Positions 17,351-25,591 of a DNA stretch of 64,000 bases are shown in pieces (position 1 is the first letter of the stretch; each line of letters begins with the position of its first letter). Both the position numbers and the translations under genes were made by a program. The notes under the pieces were generated by a model. That model saw only the letters and a list, made by a program, of their open reading frames with translations, did not search any database and had not been told where the DNA came from. Source of the stretch: CAWEYO01 sp963813315 (GTDB lineage: Bacteria; Pseudomonadota; Alphaproteobacteria; Rhizobiales; Rhizobiaceae). Where the stretch lies: contig CAWEYO010000025.1 in assembly GCA_963813315.1 (NCBI GenBank), forward strand, positions 246,323 through 310,322, in the 5' to 3' direction.

Positions 17351-17980
17351 GGAGCTGGCCGGCAAAGCCGCGCTGATAAGCGCGGCCGCCGCCCACTGCA
17401 CGACATCTCGCGCCTCCTGCGCGCTGCTCCCCCAGATGTCCTTCATGACGATGAGAGCCTCGATGCCGAAAAGCAGCGAAAGCGCCTTGGCAAGTCGGTC
17501 GAAATCCCCTTCCGGAACCTTTCCGCGCAGAGGCGCGATGGCGTCGCGCAGGAGATCGACACGATGGCCGCGCGTAAAGGCCGGCTCATTGCCGAGCGTT
17601 CCCGCCTGACGCTGCGCCCACTGGTCGAGCGATAGCTTGAGCGCCGCACGGAAAGTCGCCTCGAAATCATCTATTCGCGGCAGGGAACTTTCCAGCAGGT
17701 CGCGCGTGCGCTCACAAGCGTCATTCGATTGCGACCGCCAGTCGAGAATAGGCCCGAGCGCGGCGTCGACCACCGCGTGAACGAGAGCGGCCTGGCTTGG
17801 AAAGTAACGGTAGGCGGTGGCGCGGGAAACCTCCGCAGCCTCCGCCACGTCGCTGACAGAAGGCACGATACCTCCCTGCATAAGCTGGACGGCGGTATCG
17901 AGCATCAGCCGCGCGGTGCGGGCACGGGCACCCCGCTCTTCGGCTTCGGGCGAGCTTCTCTCTTGATTTGAGACAGCCAT
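17348..17980 (-). CDS. TetR/AcrR family regulator
   Basis: The 210-residue product has an N-terminal helix-turn-helix (VSDVAEAAEVSRATAYRYFPSQAAL, about residues 40-65) and an all-helical ligand domain. The start at 17980 is chosen because longer upstream extensions give non-TetR sequence. It is divergent from the Tm-1-like/PEP-hydrolase genes and probably controls them and itself through the palindrome at 17966-18006. The TAG stop (17348-17350) lies in the end of the 146-bp element, so the C-terminus may have been reset by that insertion. Confidence 0.85.
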   Translation of the reverse strand: MAVSNQERSSPEAEERGARARTARLMLDTAVQLMQGGIVPSVSDVAEAAEVSRATAYRYFPSQAALVHAVVDAALGPILDWRSQSNDACERTRDLLESSLPRIDDFEATFRAALKLSLDQWAQRQAGTLGNEPAFTRGHRVDLLRDAIAPLRGKVPEGDFDRLAKALSLLFGIEALIVMKDIWGSSAQEARDVVQWAAAALISAALPASS

Positions 17981-18006
17981 GTCAATATGATACTCGTGTC
18001 TCAAAT
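17966..18006. promoter_or_regulatory. Operator candidate between TetR and Tm-1-like genes
   Basis: ATTTGAGACA (17966-17975) and TGTCTCAAAT (17997-18006) form a perfect 10-bp inverted repeat with a 21-base centre that includes the tetR start codon. Half-site centres are 31 bp apart, about three helical turns. The position fits autoregulation and repression of the divergent operon. Confidence 0.6.
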
Positions 18007-18084
18007 TTCTGCAATGCCTTCTGGAACGATTTGGCCAAAAGCCTGACCCCGGGTGTCGCGAGGAACCGCGACGGAAAGGGCGCC

Positions 18085-19278
18085 GTGAACCGGATTTATG
18101 TTGTCGGAACCGCTGACACGAAGGGCGAGGAACTCGGCTTTCTGGCTGACGCGGTTGCCGCAACCGGGGCAACGGTCGTGCGGGTGGATGTCGGGATACG
18201 CCCGCCCGCGATCGTTGTCGATGTCGGGGCCGGCGAAGTTGCGGCCCATCACCCGCATGGCGCTGCGGCAGTGCTTGGCGCAGGCGACCGGGGCACGGCG
18301 GTGACCGCCATGGGCGAGGCATTCGCCCGCTTCATGGGGAGCCGCACGGATATCTCCGGCGTGATCGGAATCGGCGGCGGGGGCGGAACCTCCATCGTCA
18401 CCACCGGGATGCGACAGCTGCCGCTCGGCCTGCCCAAGGTCATGGTGTCGACGCTCGCGTCCGGCAATGTCGCGCCCTATGTCGACATCTCCGACATTGT
18501 CATGATGCCGTCGGTGACGGACATGGCCGGGCTCAACCGGATTTCACGCACGATCCTCCACAACGCCGCGCAAGCGATCGCCGCAATGGCAAAGACCCCT
18601 GCCCCTGCCGCGGAGGGAAAGCCCGGCATCGGCCTCACCATGTTCGGCGTCACCACACCGTGCGTGTCCGCGATTGCCGAGCAGTTGCGCGGCAGCCATG
18701 ACTGCATGGTATTTCACGCCACCGGGACCGGTGGCCGGGTGATGGAAAAGCTCGCGGACAGCGGCCTTCTTGCCGGCATCATCGATATAACCACCACGGA
18801 AGTCTGCGACCTGCTTCTCGGCGGCGTGCTGCCGGCGACGGAAGATAGGTTCGGCGCTATCGCGCGCACGAAGATCCCGTACGTCGGATCCGTCGGCGCA
18901 TTGGACATGGTGAATTTCTGGGCGCCTGAGACCGTGCCGGAAAGATACAAAGACCGGCTTCTCTACCGGCATAACCCCAATGTTACGCTAATGCGCACCA
19001 CCGCCGAGGAATGCCGCGAGATTGGCGGCTGGATCGGCAGGAAGCTCAGCCATTGCGAGGGGCCGCTCCGATTCCTGATCCCTGAAAAGGGGGTGTCGGC
19101 ACTCGACGCAGCAGGCATGGCATTTTTCGATCCGGAAGCCGACCATGCGCTATTCGAGGCGATCGAGGCAGCACTTCGTCCGGCGCGCAACCGCCGGGTC
19201 GTCCGCCTGCCGTTTCACATCAACGATCCCATGTTCGCCGGTGCCGCTGTTGCGGCTTTCCATGAAATTGCTAGTTAG
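18085..19278 (+). CDS. Tm-1-like ATP-binding domain protein (UPF0261)
   Basis: The 397-residue product starts at GTG 18085, with GGAAAGGG about five bases upstream. IYVVGTADTKGEELGFLADAV at the N-terminus and GVIGIGGGGGTSIVTTGMRQLP near 97 are hallmarks of the UPF0261/Tm-1 family. In plants Tm-1 binds a viral replicase; the bacterial role is unknown, though the N-terminal half binds ATP. It is followed 11 bases later by the PEP-hydrolase-like gene. This pair is common in bacteria, and the plant Tm-1 protein itself combines both domains. Confidence 0.9.
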   Translation: MNRIYVVGTADTKGEELGFLADAVAATGATVVRVDVGIRPPAIVVDVGAGEVAAHHPHGAAAVLGAGDRGTAVTAMGEAFARFMGSRTDISGVIGIGGGGGTSIVTTGMRQLPLGLPKVMVSTLASGNVAPYVDISDIVMMPSVTDMAGLNRISRTILHNAAQAIAAMAKTPAPAAEGKPGIGLTMFGVTTPCVSAIAEQLRGSHDCMVFHATGTGGRVMEKLADSGLLAGIIDITTTEVCDLLLGGVLPATEDRFGAIARTKIPYVGSVGALDMVNFWAPETVPERYKDRLLYRHNPNVTLMRTTAEECREIGGWIGRKLSHCEGPLRFLIPEKGVSALDAAGMAFFDPEADHALFEAIEAALRPARNRRVVRLPFHINDPMFAGAAVAAFHEIAS

Positions 19279-19289
19279 AGCAGGCTAAT

Positions 19290-20156
19290 ATGGCAGCCAT
19301 TCCGCGCATCAGGATTCTCGAGAAATTCCGTGAGATGATCAAGGCCGGGGTGCCCATCATCGGCGGCGGCGCGGGCACGGGCTTGTCTGCCAAAGCGGAG
19401 GAAGCCGGCGGAATCGACCTGATCATCATCTACAATTCCGGCCGCTACCGCATGGCCGGGCGCGGCTCGGCGGCGGGGCTGCTCGCTTACGGCAACGCCA
19501 ACGAGATCGTGAAGGAAATGGCGGTCGAGGTGCTGCCCGTCGTACGCAAAACGCCGGTGCTGGCGGGAGTGAACGGCACCGACCCGTTCGTGCTGATGCC
19601 GCGCTTCCTTTCCGATCTGAAGGAGATGGGTTTCTCAGGCGTGCAGAACTTCCCTACGGTCGGGCTGTTTGACGGCCAGATGCGGCAGAGCTTTGAAGAA
19701 ACCGGCATGGGGTACGGGCTCGAAGTGGAGATGATCGCGCTCGCCCACAAGCTCGACCTCCTGACGACGCCCTATGTGTTCAATCCGGACGAAGCGCAAG
19801 CGATGACAACAGCTGGCGCCGATATCATCGTTGCGCATATGGGCGTGACGACAGGCGGCTCCATCGGTGCAACCAGCGCGAAGTCGCTGGACCGCTGCGT
19901 GGAGGAGATTGACGCAATGGCCAAGGCGGCCCGAGCCGTCCGCCCGGATATGATCGTCCTATGTCACGGAGGCCCCATCTCGATGCCGGAGGACGCCCGC
20001 TATATCCTCGAACGTACAATAGGGTGCCATGGCTTCTACGGGGCCAGTTCGATGGAACGGCTGCCGGCGGAGGCGGCCATACGCAACCAGACTGCAGCCT
20101 TCAAGGGATTGGCAATAAGCGCAGAGGTCACCACGCCCGAACGGGAAAACTCATGA
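19290..20156 (+). CDS. Phosphoenolpyruvate hydrolase family TIM-barrel protein
   Basis: The 288-residue product contains GVPIIGGGAGTGLSAKAEEAGG, LIIIYNSGRYRMAGRGS and VLAGVNGTDPF, the conserved stretches of the PEP hydrolase-like/IGPS-type TIM barrel that is fused to the Tm-1 domain in plants. It probably acts on a phosphorylated or enol substrate in the cytoplasm. True activity is unproven. It overlaps the next gene by ATGA. Confidence 0.85.
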   Translation: MAAIPRIRILEKFREMIKAGVPIIGGGAGTGLSAKAEEAGGIDLIIIYNSGRYRMAGRGSAAGLLAYGNANEIVKEMAVEVLPVVRKTPVLAGVNGTDPFVLMPRFLSDLKEMGFSGVQNFPTVGLFDGQMRQSFEETGMGYGLEVEMIALAHKLDLLTTPYVFNPDEAQAMTTAGADIIVAHMGVTTGGSIGATSAKSLDRCVEEIDAMAKAARAVRPDMIVLCHGGPISMPEDARYILERTIGCHGFYGASSMERLPAEAAIRNQTAAFKGLAISAEVTTPERENS

Positions 20157-20806
20157 GCGAGATCGTCCTCCATAACTACTACCGTTCCTCCACTTCCTAT
20201 CGCGTCCGCATCGCGCTGGAGATGAAGCGGCTTGCCTACAGATACGTGGCGCATCATCTGCGCCACGGCGACCATCGCGAGCCGGCCTATCTGGCTGTCA
20301 ATCCGCAGGGATTCGTACCGGCCCTCGTGTGGAGCGACGGCACACTGCTTTTGCAGTCGCTGGCGATCATGGAATTCCTGGACGAATCCGTGCCGGAGCC
20401 GCCGCTGCTGCCTTCCGATGCGCTCGGCAGGGCGCGTGTGAGGATGCTCGCCCAGATGATCGCTTGCGACATCCATCCGGTCAACAACCTGCGAATCCTG
20501 ACGTCGCTGCGAGCACTCTATGGCGCCGGCGACGACGACATCGCCAACTGGTTCCGCCACTGGGTCAACGAAACGTTCGAACCGCTGGAAAAGATTCTCG
20601 CTTCGAGCCCCGAGACGGGCACCTTCTGCCACGGAGAAAGTCCGGGCATCGCGGATATCTGTCTGGTGGCCCAGGTCGCCAACAACGCACGCTTCAACGT
20701 CGATATGGCGCCCTATCCGGCGATTTCGCGCATCAACGCAGCCTGCATGGAACTGCAGGCGTTCATTCGGGCCTCTCCCGCCAACCAGCCCGACGCCGAG
20801 CGGTAA
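20153..20806 (+). CDS. maiA: Glutathione S-transferase family, maleylacetoacetate isomerase-like
   Basis: The 217-residue zeta-class GST has a thioredoxin-like domain with the active-site motif SSTSYRVRIAL (residues 11-21). NPQGFVPALV and LLQSLAIMEFLDE contact glutathione, and a helical C-terminal domain follows. Zeta GSTs isomerise maleylacetoacetate or maleylpyruvate in aromatic degradation. No other aromatic genes lie nearby, so the natural substrate may differ; the symbol is by similarity. The start overlaps the previous stop (ATGA), which makes it the third gene of this operon. Confidence 0.78.
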   Translation: MSEIVLHNYYRSSTSYRVRIALEMKRLAYRYVAHHLRHGDHREPAYLAVNPQGFVPALVWSDGTLLLQSLAIMEFLDESVPEPPLLPSDALGRARVRMLAQMIACDIHPVNNLRILTSLRALYGAGDDDIANWFRHWVNETFEPLEKILASSPETGTFCHGESPGIADICLVAQVANNARFNVDMAPYPAISRINAACMELQAFIRASPANQPDAER

Positions 20807-21240
20807 CCACGGTCCAAAGTATCGGACCCGAACCCAGGGACGGACATGGCGCGGCCGGCCTAAATGATTGGCTTTGGATTTGGGTTCGGCCCAGGTCCCG
20901 GCGGCGGAACAGGCTCCGGAGGCGGCGTCGGAGTGGGGCCTGGGAAAGGCTCAGGCTTTGGCGGCGTCGGACCGGGCCGCTGAAGCTCCACCGATTGCCG
21001 ACTGTTTGCCGAACAACCGGCGCGCGTCGGCTGGACTTCTGCAGCCGTGGGCGGCTGCCAGTGCCCCATCGCTCCCACCGGCTCGAACATGGTTCTTGTC
21101 ATCGAACAGGTAACGAAAGAGCGCCCGGCAAGTTCCCTCTATCCGGCCGATAGTGGTTGCAGCAAATACGTCTCTTCCACATCCGCAACAAATCGGCCAA
21201 ACTCAATCCATGGCCAGGTGCCATTCGAGGGCTTCCCAGC
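20807..21240. other. Spacer with a low-complexity glycine/proline-coding tract
   Basis: 434 bases. Bases 20864-20983 can be read on the plus strand as a 39-residue glycine-rich peptide (MIGFGFGFGPGPGGG...) and on the minus strand as the proline-rich C-terminus of an 80-residue frame (20860-21102, ending GPNPNPKPII). Neither has a good ribosome-binding site. Only one can be real and possibly neither is. Confidence 0.35.
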
Positions 21241-22410
21241 ATGAATTTCGTATTCTTCTCTCCGCATTTTCCGGCCAATGGCGCCGACTTTTGCGACCGT
21301 CTGAAGAAGGCCGGCGCCACGGTGCTGGGTATTGGCGACGCACCTTATGACGGGCTCGATGACAAGCTCGCGCCTGCCTTGTCGGAGTACTACCGGGTGA
21401 CGGATATGGAAGAGTACGATCCGGTCTTCCGCGCCATGGGACATTTCATCCACAAATGGGGGCGCATCGATCGTTTCGAGTCGCTCAACGAGCACTGGCT
21501 GGAGCTCGAGGCCAATATCCGCACCGATTTCAACATCTTCGGGACCAAACTCGACTTCGTAAAGAATCTCAAGCGGAAGTCGCGGATGCGCGCCTTCTTC
21601 CGCAAGAGCGGCGTGGAAACCATACCTCAGCGCAAGTGCTCCGACCGCGCCGGCGCACTGACCTTCATCCGCCGCGTGGGCTATCCGGTCGTAGTGAAGC
21701 CCGATACCGGGTCAGGTGCCAGCAACACATTCAGGATCGGCAACAGCAAGGAACTCGACGAGTTCTTTGCCGCCAAGCCGGCCGACGTGACATTCGTCAT
21801 GGAGCAGTTCGTCGATGGGCTCGTCGTGACATATGACGGTCTGGTCAACCGCGATGGCGAGGTCGTGTTCGCGGCCAGCACGCACTACCAGCAGAGCATC
21901 ATGGACGCGGTCAACGAAAACCGGCACATGAGCTACATTTGCAAGCCGGAGGTCGATCCTGCCGTCGACGAGGCCGGCCGGCGTATCCTCAAGGCTTTCG
22001 ACGTGCGGGAGCGTTTCTTCCACATCGAGTTTTTCCAGACTCGCAAGGACAAGCGAATCATCGCTCTGGAGGTCAATATGCGGCCGCCCGGCGCCTGGAT
22101 GACCGACGCGATCAACTACAGCTACGACATCGACATCTATGCGGAATGGGCGGACATGGTGGTGAACAATCGGGCCGGTGGACCACACAAGGGCAAGTAT
22201 TTCACCGCGTATGCAAGCCGGAAGCGGCATATTCGCTATTCTCACGACCACGCAACCGTGCTAGCCGCCCACGGAGACAAGATCCTGCGCCATCAGGCGA
22301 TCGAAGAGGTATTCAGCCGCGCCATGGGAAACTACGCATATCAACTGCGCTCCACCAATCTGGCCGACGTCGAGGAAGCCGTTCGCTTCATCCACGCTCA
22401 AGAGGCGTAA
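21241..22410 (+). CDS. ATP-grasp domain protein
   Basis: The 389-residue product has the N-terminal pre-ATP-grasp segment (MNFVFFSPHFPANG) and an ATP-grasp core. VVVKPDTGSGASNTF near residue 142 is the phosphate-binding loop region, FVMEQFVDGLVVTYDGLV carries the adenine-side acidic residues, and ALEVNMRPPGAWMTD has the Mg-binding Glu-x-Asn. Such enzymes join a carboxylate to an amine through an acyl phosphate. An esterase gene starts three bases after its stop, which suggests a joint ligase/hydrolase function. The product is unknown. Confidence 0.85.
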   Translation: MNFVFFSPHFPANGADFCDRLKKAGATVLGIGDAPYDGLDDKLAPALSEYYRVTDMEEYDPVFRAMGHFIHKWGRIDRFESLNEHWLELEANIRTDFNIFGTKLDFVKNLKRKSRMRAFFRKSGVETIPQRKCSDRAGALTFIRRVGYPVVVKPDTGSGASNTFRIGNSKELDEFFAAKPADVTFVMEQFVDGLVVTYDGLVNRDGEVVFAASTHYQQSIMDAVNENRHMSYICKPEVDPAVDEAGRRILKAFDVRERFFHIEFFQTRKDKRIIALEVNMRPPGAWMTDAINYSYDIDIYAEWADMVVNNRAGGPHKGKYFTAYASRKRHIRYSHDHATVLAAHGDKILRHQAIEEVFSRAMGNYAYQLRSTNLADVEEAVRFIHAQEA

Positions 22411-22412
22411 GG

Positions 22413-23189
22413 ATGCAGGTTTCTTACCAAAAGGGATACAGCCGCGAACTTGGCCGCGAAATGGAGCGCAAACGCTACGGCTACGCGGGCCGGCCCGTCG
22501 TGGTCTTTCCGACATCGAATGGGCGCTTCTTCCAGTTCGAGGACTCAGGGGCGATCGCGGCACTCGGTGAATTCATCGACACCGGCCGCATCCAGGTTTG
22601 GACGCTTGACGGTATCGACGGGGAGACCTTCGTTGACAAAGGCGGGGATATGCGCGCGCGCATGGAGCGCCACGAGGCATACTTCCGCCACGTGCGAGAC
22701 GAGGCACTCCCCGAGATGACTGAGGAGGCCGCCGCCTCGAATGGCGGACGGCAGCTCAAGCCGCTTTTCGCCGGTTGCTCGATGGGCGCCTTCCACGCCT
22801 CCAATTTCGTGTTCCGCTTTCCCGAGCTGAGCGCGGGCGTCATCGCCTTGAGCGGTGTCTACTCGACAAAGGATTTCTTCGGCGAAGCGCTGGACGGTGC
22901 GATCTTCTTCAACTCGCCGCTGAACTTCCTGCCGGGTCTTTCGGACACGCGCGTGTTGAACCAACTCAGGGAGTTGCGCCTGATCTTCTGCTGCGGCCAG
23001 GGTCGATGGGAAGAACGCATGCTGGAGGATACGCGCGCGTTGGAGCAAGTGCTGCGCGACAAGGAGATACCGGCCTGGGTCGACTACTGGGGCGGTGATG
23101 TCGATCATGACTGGCCTTGGTGGCACAAGCAGCTTGCCTATTTCATGGGCCGCTGGCTGGACGACGATCTGCAGCACCGGATCGCGTAG
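22413..23189 (+). CDS. Esterase family protein (alpha/beta hydrolase, EsteraseD-like)
   Basis: The 258-residue product has the nucleophile motif GCSMGAFHA near residue 118, an N-terminal strand (RPVVVFPTSNGRF) and a likely catalytic His in VDHDWPWWHK close to the C-terminus. This is the putative-esterase fold shared by S-formylglutathione hydrolase and mycolyltransferases. It lies two bases after the ATP-grasp gene and surely shares its transcript. An acyl transfer or ester hydrolysis on the ATP-grasp product is a reasonable guess. Confidence 0.85.
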   Translation: MQVSYQKGYSRELGREMERKRYGYAGRPVVVFPTSNGRFFQFEDSGAIAALGEFIDTGRIQVWTLDGIDGETFVDKGGDMRARMERHEAYFRHVRDEALPEMTEEAAASNGGRQLKPLFAGCSMGAFHASNFVFRFPELSAGVIALSGVYSTKDFFGEALDGAIFFNSPLNFLPGLSDTRVLNQLRELRLIFCCGQGRWEERMLEDTRALEQVLRDKEIPAWVDYWGGDVDHDWPWWHKQLAYFMGRWLDDDLQHRIA

Positions 23190-23265
23190 CTAGAGCAGGC
23201 CGAGGTGACCGCACGACGACGCCCTCATCAGGCATCGCCAAGATGCGCCCGCACTACGCGAGGCG

Positions 23266-23691
23266 CTACTTGCGGTCTTCGTTGCTTTCGCGGATTTCCT
23301 CCATCAATTCGCGAATGCGTTGGCGCAATATGTCGAGCAATTCCGTGCCCGATTTCCGCACGATCTCAGCGATTTCGCCGGCATTCCTGACCGCGGCTTC
23401 GAAGGATCTCCGGGCGAAATCCGCTTGCTTTTCCACCATCTCCCGCGGATTTCCCGAAACGCTCTGGGCCATGTTGGCGATCTCGCTTAGCGTGTCCTGC
23501 AGGATTTCGCGTTGCTTGGCGACAAGGGACGATGCGCCGGCAGCCGATGCCTTGGCGGATTTCTCCAGCGCCTCCAGATTCTTGCGGTGGTGGCTCATGA
23601 TCTTCTCGATGTCCACGCTTGGCATTTTCAGGTCCTGACCGAACCTGGTGAACACATCCGTGAAGGATTCGGTTTCCGGTTTCTTCGCCAT
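23266..23691 (-). CDS. Phasin family protein
   Basis: The 141-residue helical, charged protein begins MAKKPETESFTDVFTRFGQDLKMP. It has long amphipathic heptads (IEKIMSHHRKNLEALEKSAKASAAGASSL) and a coiled-coil tail. This matches the phasin_2/TIGR01841-like pattern of polyhydroxybutyrate granule surface proteins. GGAGAAAG lies just before the ATG. It is divergent from a second, different phasin 300 bases away. No PHA synthase gene is in the window. Confidence 0.8.
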   Translation of the reverse strand: MAKKPETESFTDVFTRFGQDLKMPSVDIEKIMSHHRKNLEALEKSAKASAAGASSLVAKQREILQDTLSEIANMAQSVSGNPREMVEKQADFARRSFEAAVRNAGEIAEIVRKSGTELLDILRQRIRELMEEIRESNEDRK

Positions 23692-23996
23692 GGCCTTTCT
23701 CCAATCATTTGCGAGGCTGTCCGCGGATGCCTTGGAGCTTAGAGCAAGGCTGGACGAGATGGAATGAATTCCCTCAGTTGGAAAAGCCCCCGCCTGCCAT
23801 CCCTGTTTTCCAAAATCAGCGCGAATGCGACCCTTTCGCAGGGTTTCTATCTTTAATTCCAATGATTTATTTGAAATATCGCAGTGCACTAAAATTCTAT
23901 GTTGCAACGCACAATAATCGCTCCTATATCAATGCTATTCCCCGGGTCGCTGACGAACGGGGGCAACCATGGCTCAAATGAGAATGGAGAAGCCAG

Positions 23997-24473
23997 ATGA
24001 CCAAGACCAACGAGAAGACCGCCGCCCCTGCCTTTTTTGCTTCGATGCAGCAGGCGTTTGAAAACATCCAGGGCAAGTTGGAAGTTCCAGCTGCCGCGCT
24101 CGATATCGTGAAGCGCACCGCCTCATCGGCCAAGGATGGCGCCGACACAGTCCATGCACGCGCGGCCGACGCCACGCACGCTGCCGAGAAGTTCGCGCTG
24201 TCGGTTGTAGGCAACTATGCCACGTTCACGCGTGGTTTGATGGATGCGACGCTTGCGAACGTCCAGCACGCCCTCTCGACCTTCGAGAAGGTTGCCGGTG
24301 CGCAGTCGATCAACGAAGCCGTCCAGATCCAGACTGATTTCGTCCGCGAGAATGCCCGCGCCAATTTCGAGCGCGTCCGCAGCGCGGCCGACACTGCCAA
24401 GTCCGTCGTTACCGAAGGCGCAAAGAACGCTCAGGCCGAGTTTTCCAAGTTCTACGGCCAGAAGGCCGCCTAA
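23997..24473 (+). CDS. Phasin family protein
   Basis: The 158-residue product is alanine-rich and wholly helical, with KTAAPAFFASMQQAFENIQGKLEVP and a centre (SVVGNYATFTRGLMDATLANVQHALSTFEKVAG) typical of rhizobial phasin PhaP-type proteins that coat PHB granules. GGAGAAG precedes the ATG. Two tandem terminators follow, as expected for an abundant protein from its own transcript. Confidence 0.88.
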   Translation: MTKTNEKTAAPAFFASMQQAFENIQGKLEVPAAALDIVKRTASSAKDGADTVHARAADATHAAEKFALSVVGNYATFTRGLMDATLANVQHALSTFEKVAGAQSINEAVQIQTDFVRENARANFERVRSAADTAKSVVTEGAKNAQAEFSKFYGQKAA

Positions 24474-24495
24474 GCCTATTTGGAACCGGTACGAC

Positions 24496-24536
24496 GGAGC
24501 GAGACGGCCTTACGCTGTCTCGCTCCGAATTTTTTT
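24496..24536 (+). terminator. Rho-independent terminator of the phasin gene
   Basis: GGAGCGAGAC pairs with GTCTCGCTCC across an 11-base loop, followed by GAA and eight T. It starts 23 bases after the phasin stop codon. Confidence 0.93.
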
Positions 24537-24547
24537 GCTAGTTCTGA

Positions 24548-24570
24548 GGCCCGCTTCGCGGGCCTTTTTT
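24548..24570 (+). terminator. Second, tandem terminator
   Basis: GGCCCGC-TTC-GCGGGCC is followed by six T. It backs up the previous terminator and insulates rirA from phasin read-through. Confidence 0.9.
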
Positions 24571-24611
24571 GCAGCCGACTTGCGAACGTAGGAACGTTCC
24601 GCGCCAATATA

Positions 24612-24626
24612 TGACAAGCGACTTCA
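24612..24626. promoter_or_regulatory. Candidate iron-responsive (IRO) box for RirA
   Basis: TGA-CAAGCGACT-TCA fits the TGA-N9-TCA pattern described for RirA operators in rhizobia. It lies about 80 bases before the rirA start, so autoregulation is plausible. The six fixed bases alone occur by chance about once in 4 kb. Confidence 0.45.
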
Positions 24627-24703
24627 ACTTATTTGCGCTGTTGTCTCGAATTGCCCTAAGGTGTAGGCCATATTCAATCGCGCCGTATCGCGAAGGGCCT
24701 CTC

Positions 24704-25165
24704 ATGCGACTGACACGTCAGACCAACTACGCTGTCCGGATCATGATGTATTGCGCGGCGAACGAGGGGCAGCTGAGCCGCATACCCGAGATTGCCAGCG
24801 CCTATTCCGTCTCGGAACTGTTCCTGTTCAAAATACTGCAGCCGCTTGTCGAGAATGGACTGGTGCAGACGGTTCGCGGCCGCAACGGGGGCGTGAGGCT
24901 GGCAAAACCGGCGGCTGAACTAACCCTGTTCGACGTTGTCCGGGTTACCGAAGAGAGTTTCGCCATGGCCGAGTGCTTCGAGAACGACGCGTCCGAATGC
25001 CCGCTGGTGGATAGTTGTGCGCTGAATTCGGCGTTGCGCGAGGCCCTTGGTGCCTTCTTTGCCGTGCTCGAACGCTACTCTATCGAAGACCTCGTCAAGG
25101 CGCGCCCGAACGTGCGCACTCTGCTCGGCATCGATCTGCCGGAGCGTCCGGTGCTGGCTGGATAA
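24704..25165 (+). CDS. rirA: Iron-responsive Rrf2 family regulator RirA
   Basis: The 153-residue Rrf2 protein begins MRLTRQTNYAVRIMMYCAAN, nearly the RirA signature. A winged helix with RIPEIASAYSVSELFLFKILQ follows, then TVRGRNGGVRLAKPA. Three cysteines (C91, C99, C105 in AECFENDASECPLVDSC) are spaced as the Fe-S ligands of RirA. In Rhizobiales RirA represses iron uptake under iron sufficiency. The start at 24704 is the one that yields the conserved N-terminus. Confidence 0.93.
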   Translation: MRLTRQTNYAVRIMMYCAANEGQLSRIPEIASAYSVSELFLFKILQPLVENGLVQTVRGRNGGVRLAKPAAELTLFDVVRVTEESFAMAECFENDASECPLVDSCALNSALREALGAFFAVLERYSIEDLVKARPNVRTLLGIDLPERPVLAG

Positions 25166-25281
25166 GTCAGGCCGCCCTACGCGTCCGGGCCGCTGCAAGC
25201 TCCGGACCGGGCTGGACCAGAAATCTACGCTATTTCTTGGCTGGATAGATAGGGAATCCCGAGCCGTTGGGCACCGCCAGG

Positions 25282-25588
25282 ATCCTCGGGTCAAGCCCGA
25301 GGATGATGAAGGTAGAGGCGTCTTTGCTTCTGCGCAATTCCGGACCGAAAACGGTTTCCACTTTTCCTGGAATTGCTCTTAGAGCGGCGGCCGCTTTTAC
25401 GGATTCAGCGCTGCCGCTCTAACCTTTTGTTTGAGCATCGGATTTTTCCCGAAAGCGGTACTCACCCTCGGGTCTGACGCTCTAAAGCGCGTCGCGGCAA
25501 AACGGATTCATGTGACGCGCTTTAAGCTATTGTTTTTGTGCATGTCGTTTTCCCAAAACCGCCGCACACTTTTGGGCGACATGCACTA
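25282..25588. repeat. Mosaic of six different palindromic repeats
   Basis: Adjacent imperfect hairpins fill the rirA-fadL spacer. They are: 25282-25304 (CCTCGGGTCAAGCCCGAGG core), 25331-25379 (GCAATTCCGGACC...), 25379-25422 (TTAGAGCGGC...GCCGCTCTAA), 25432-25485 (GAGCATCGGA...), 25485-25526 (GCGCGTCGCGGC...GTGACGCGC) and 25538-25588 (TGTGCATGTCGTTTT...GCGACATGCAC). None is coding. They resemble REP-like units that are common in Mesorhizobium-type intergenic DNA. The last may serve as fadL terminator. Confidence 0.75.
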
Positions 25589-25591
25589 GCC

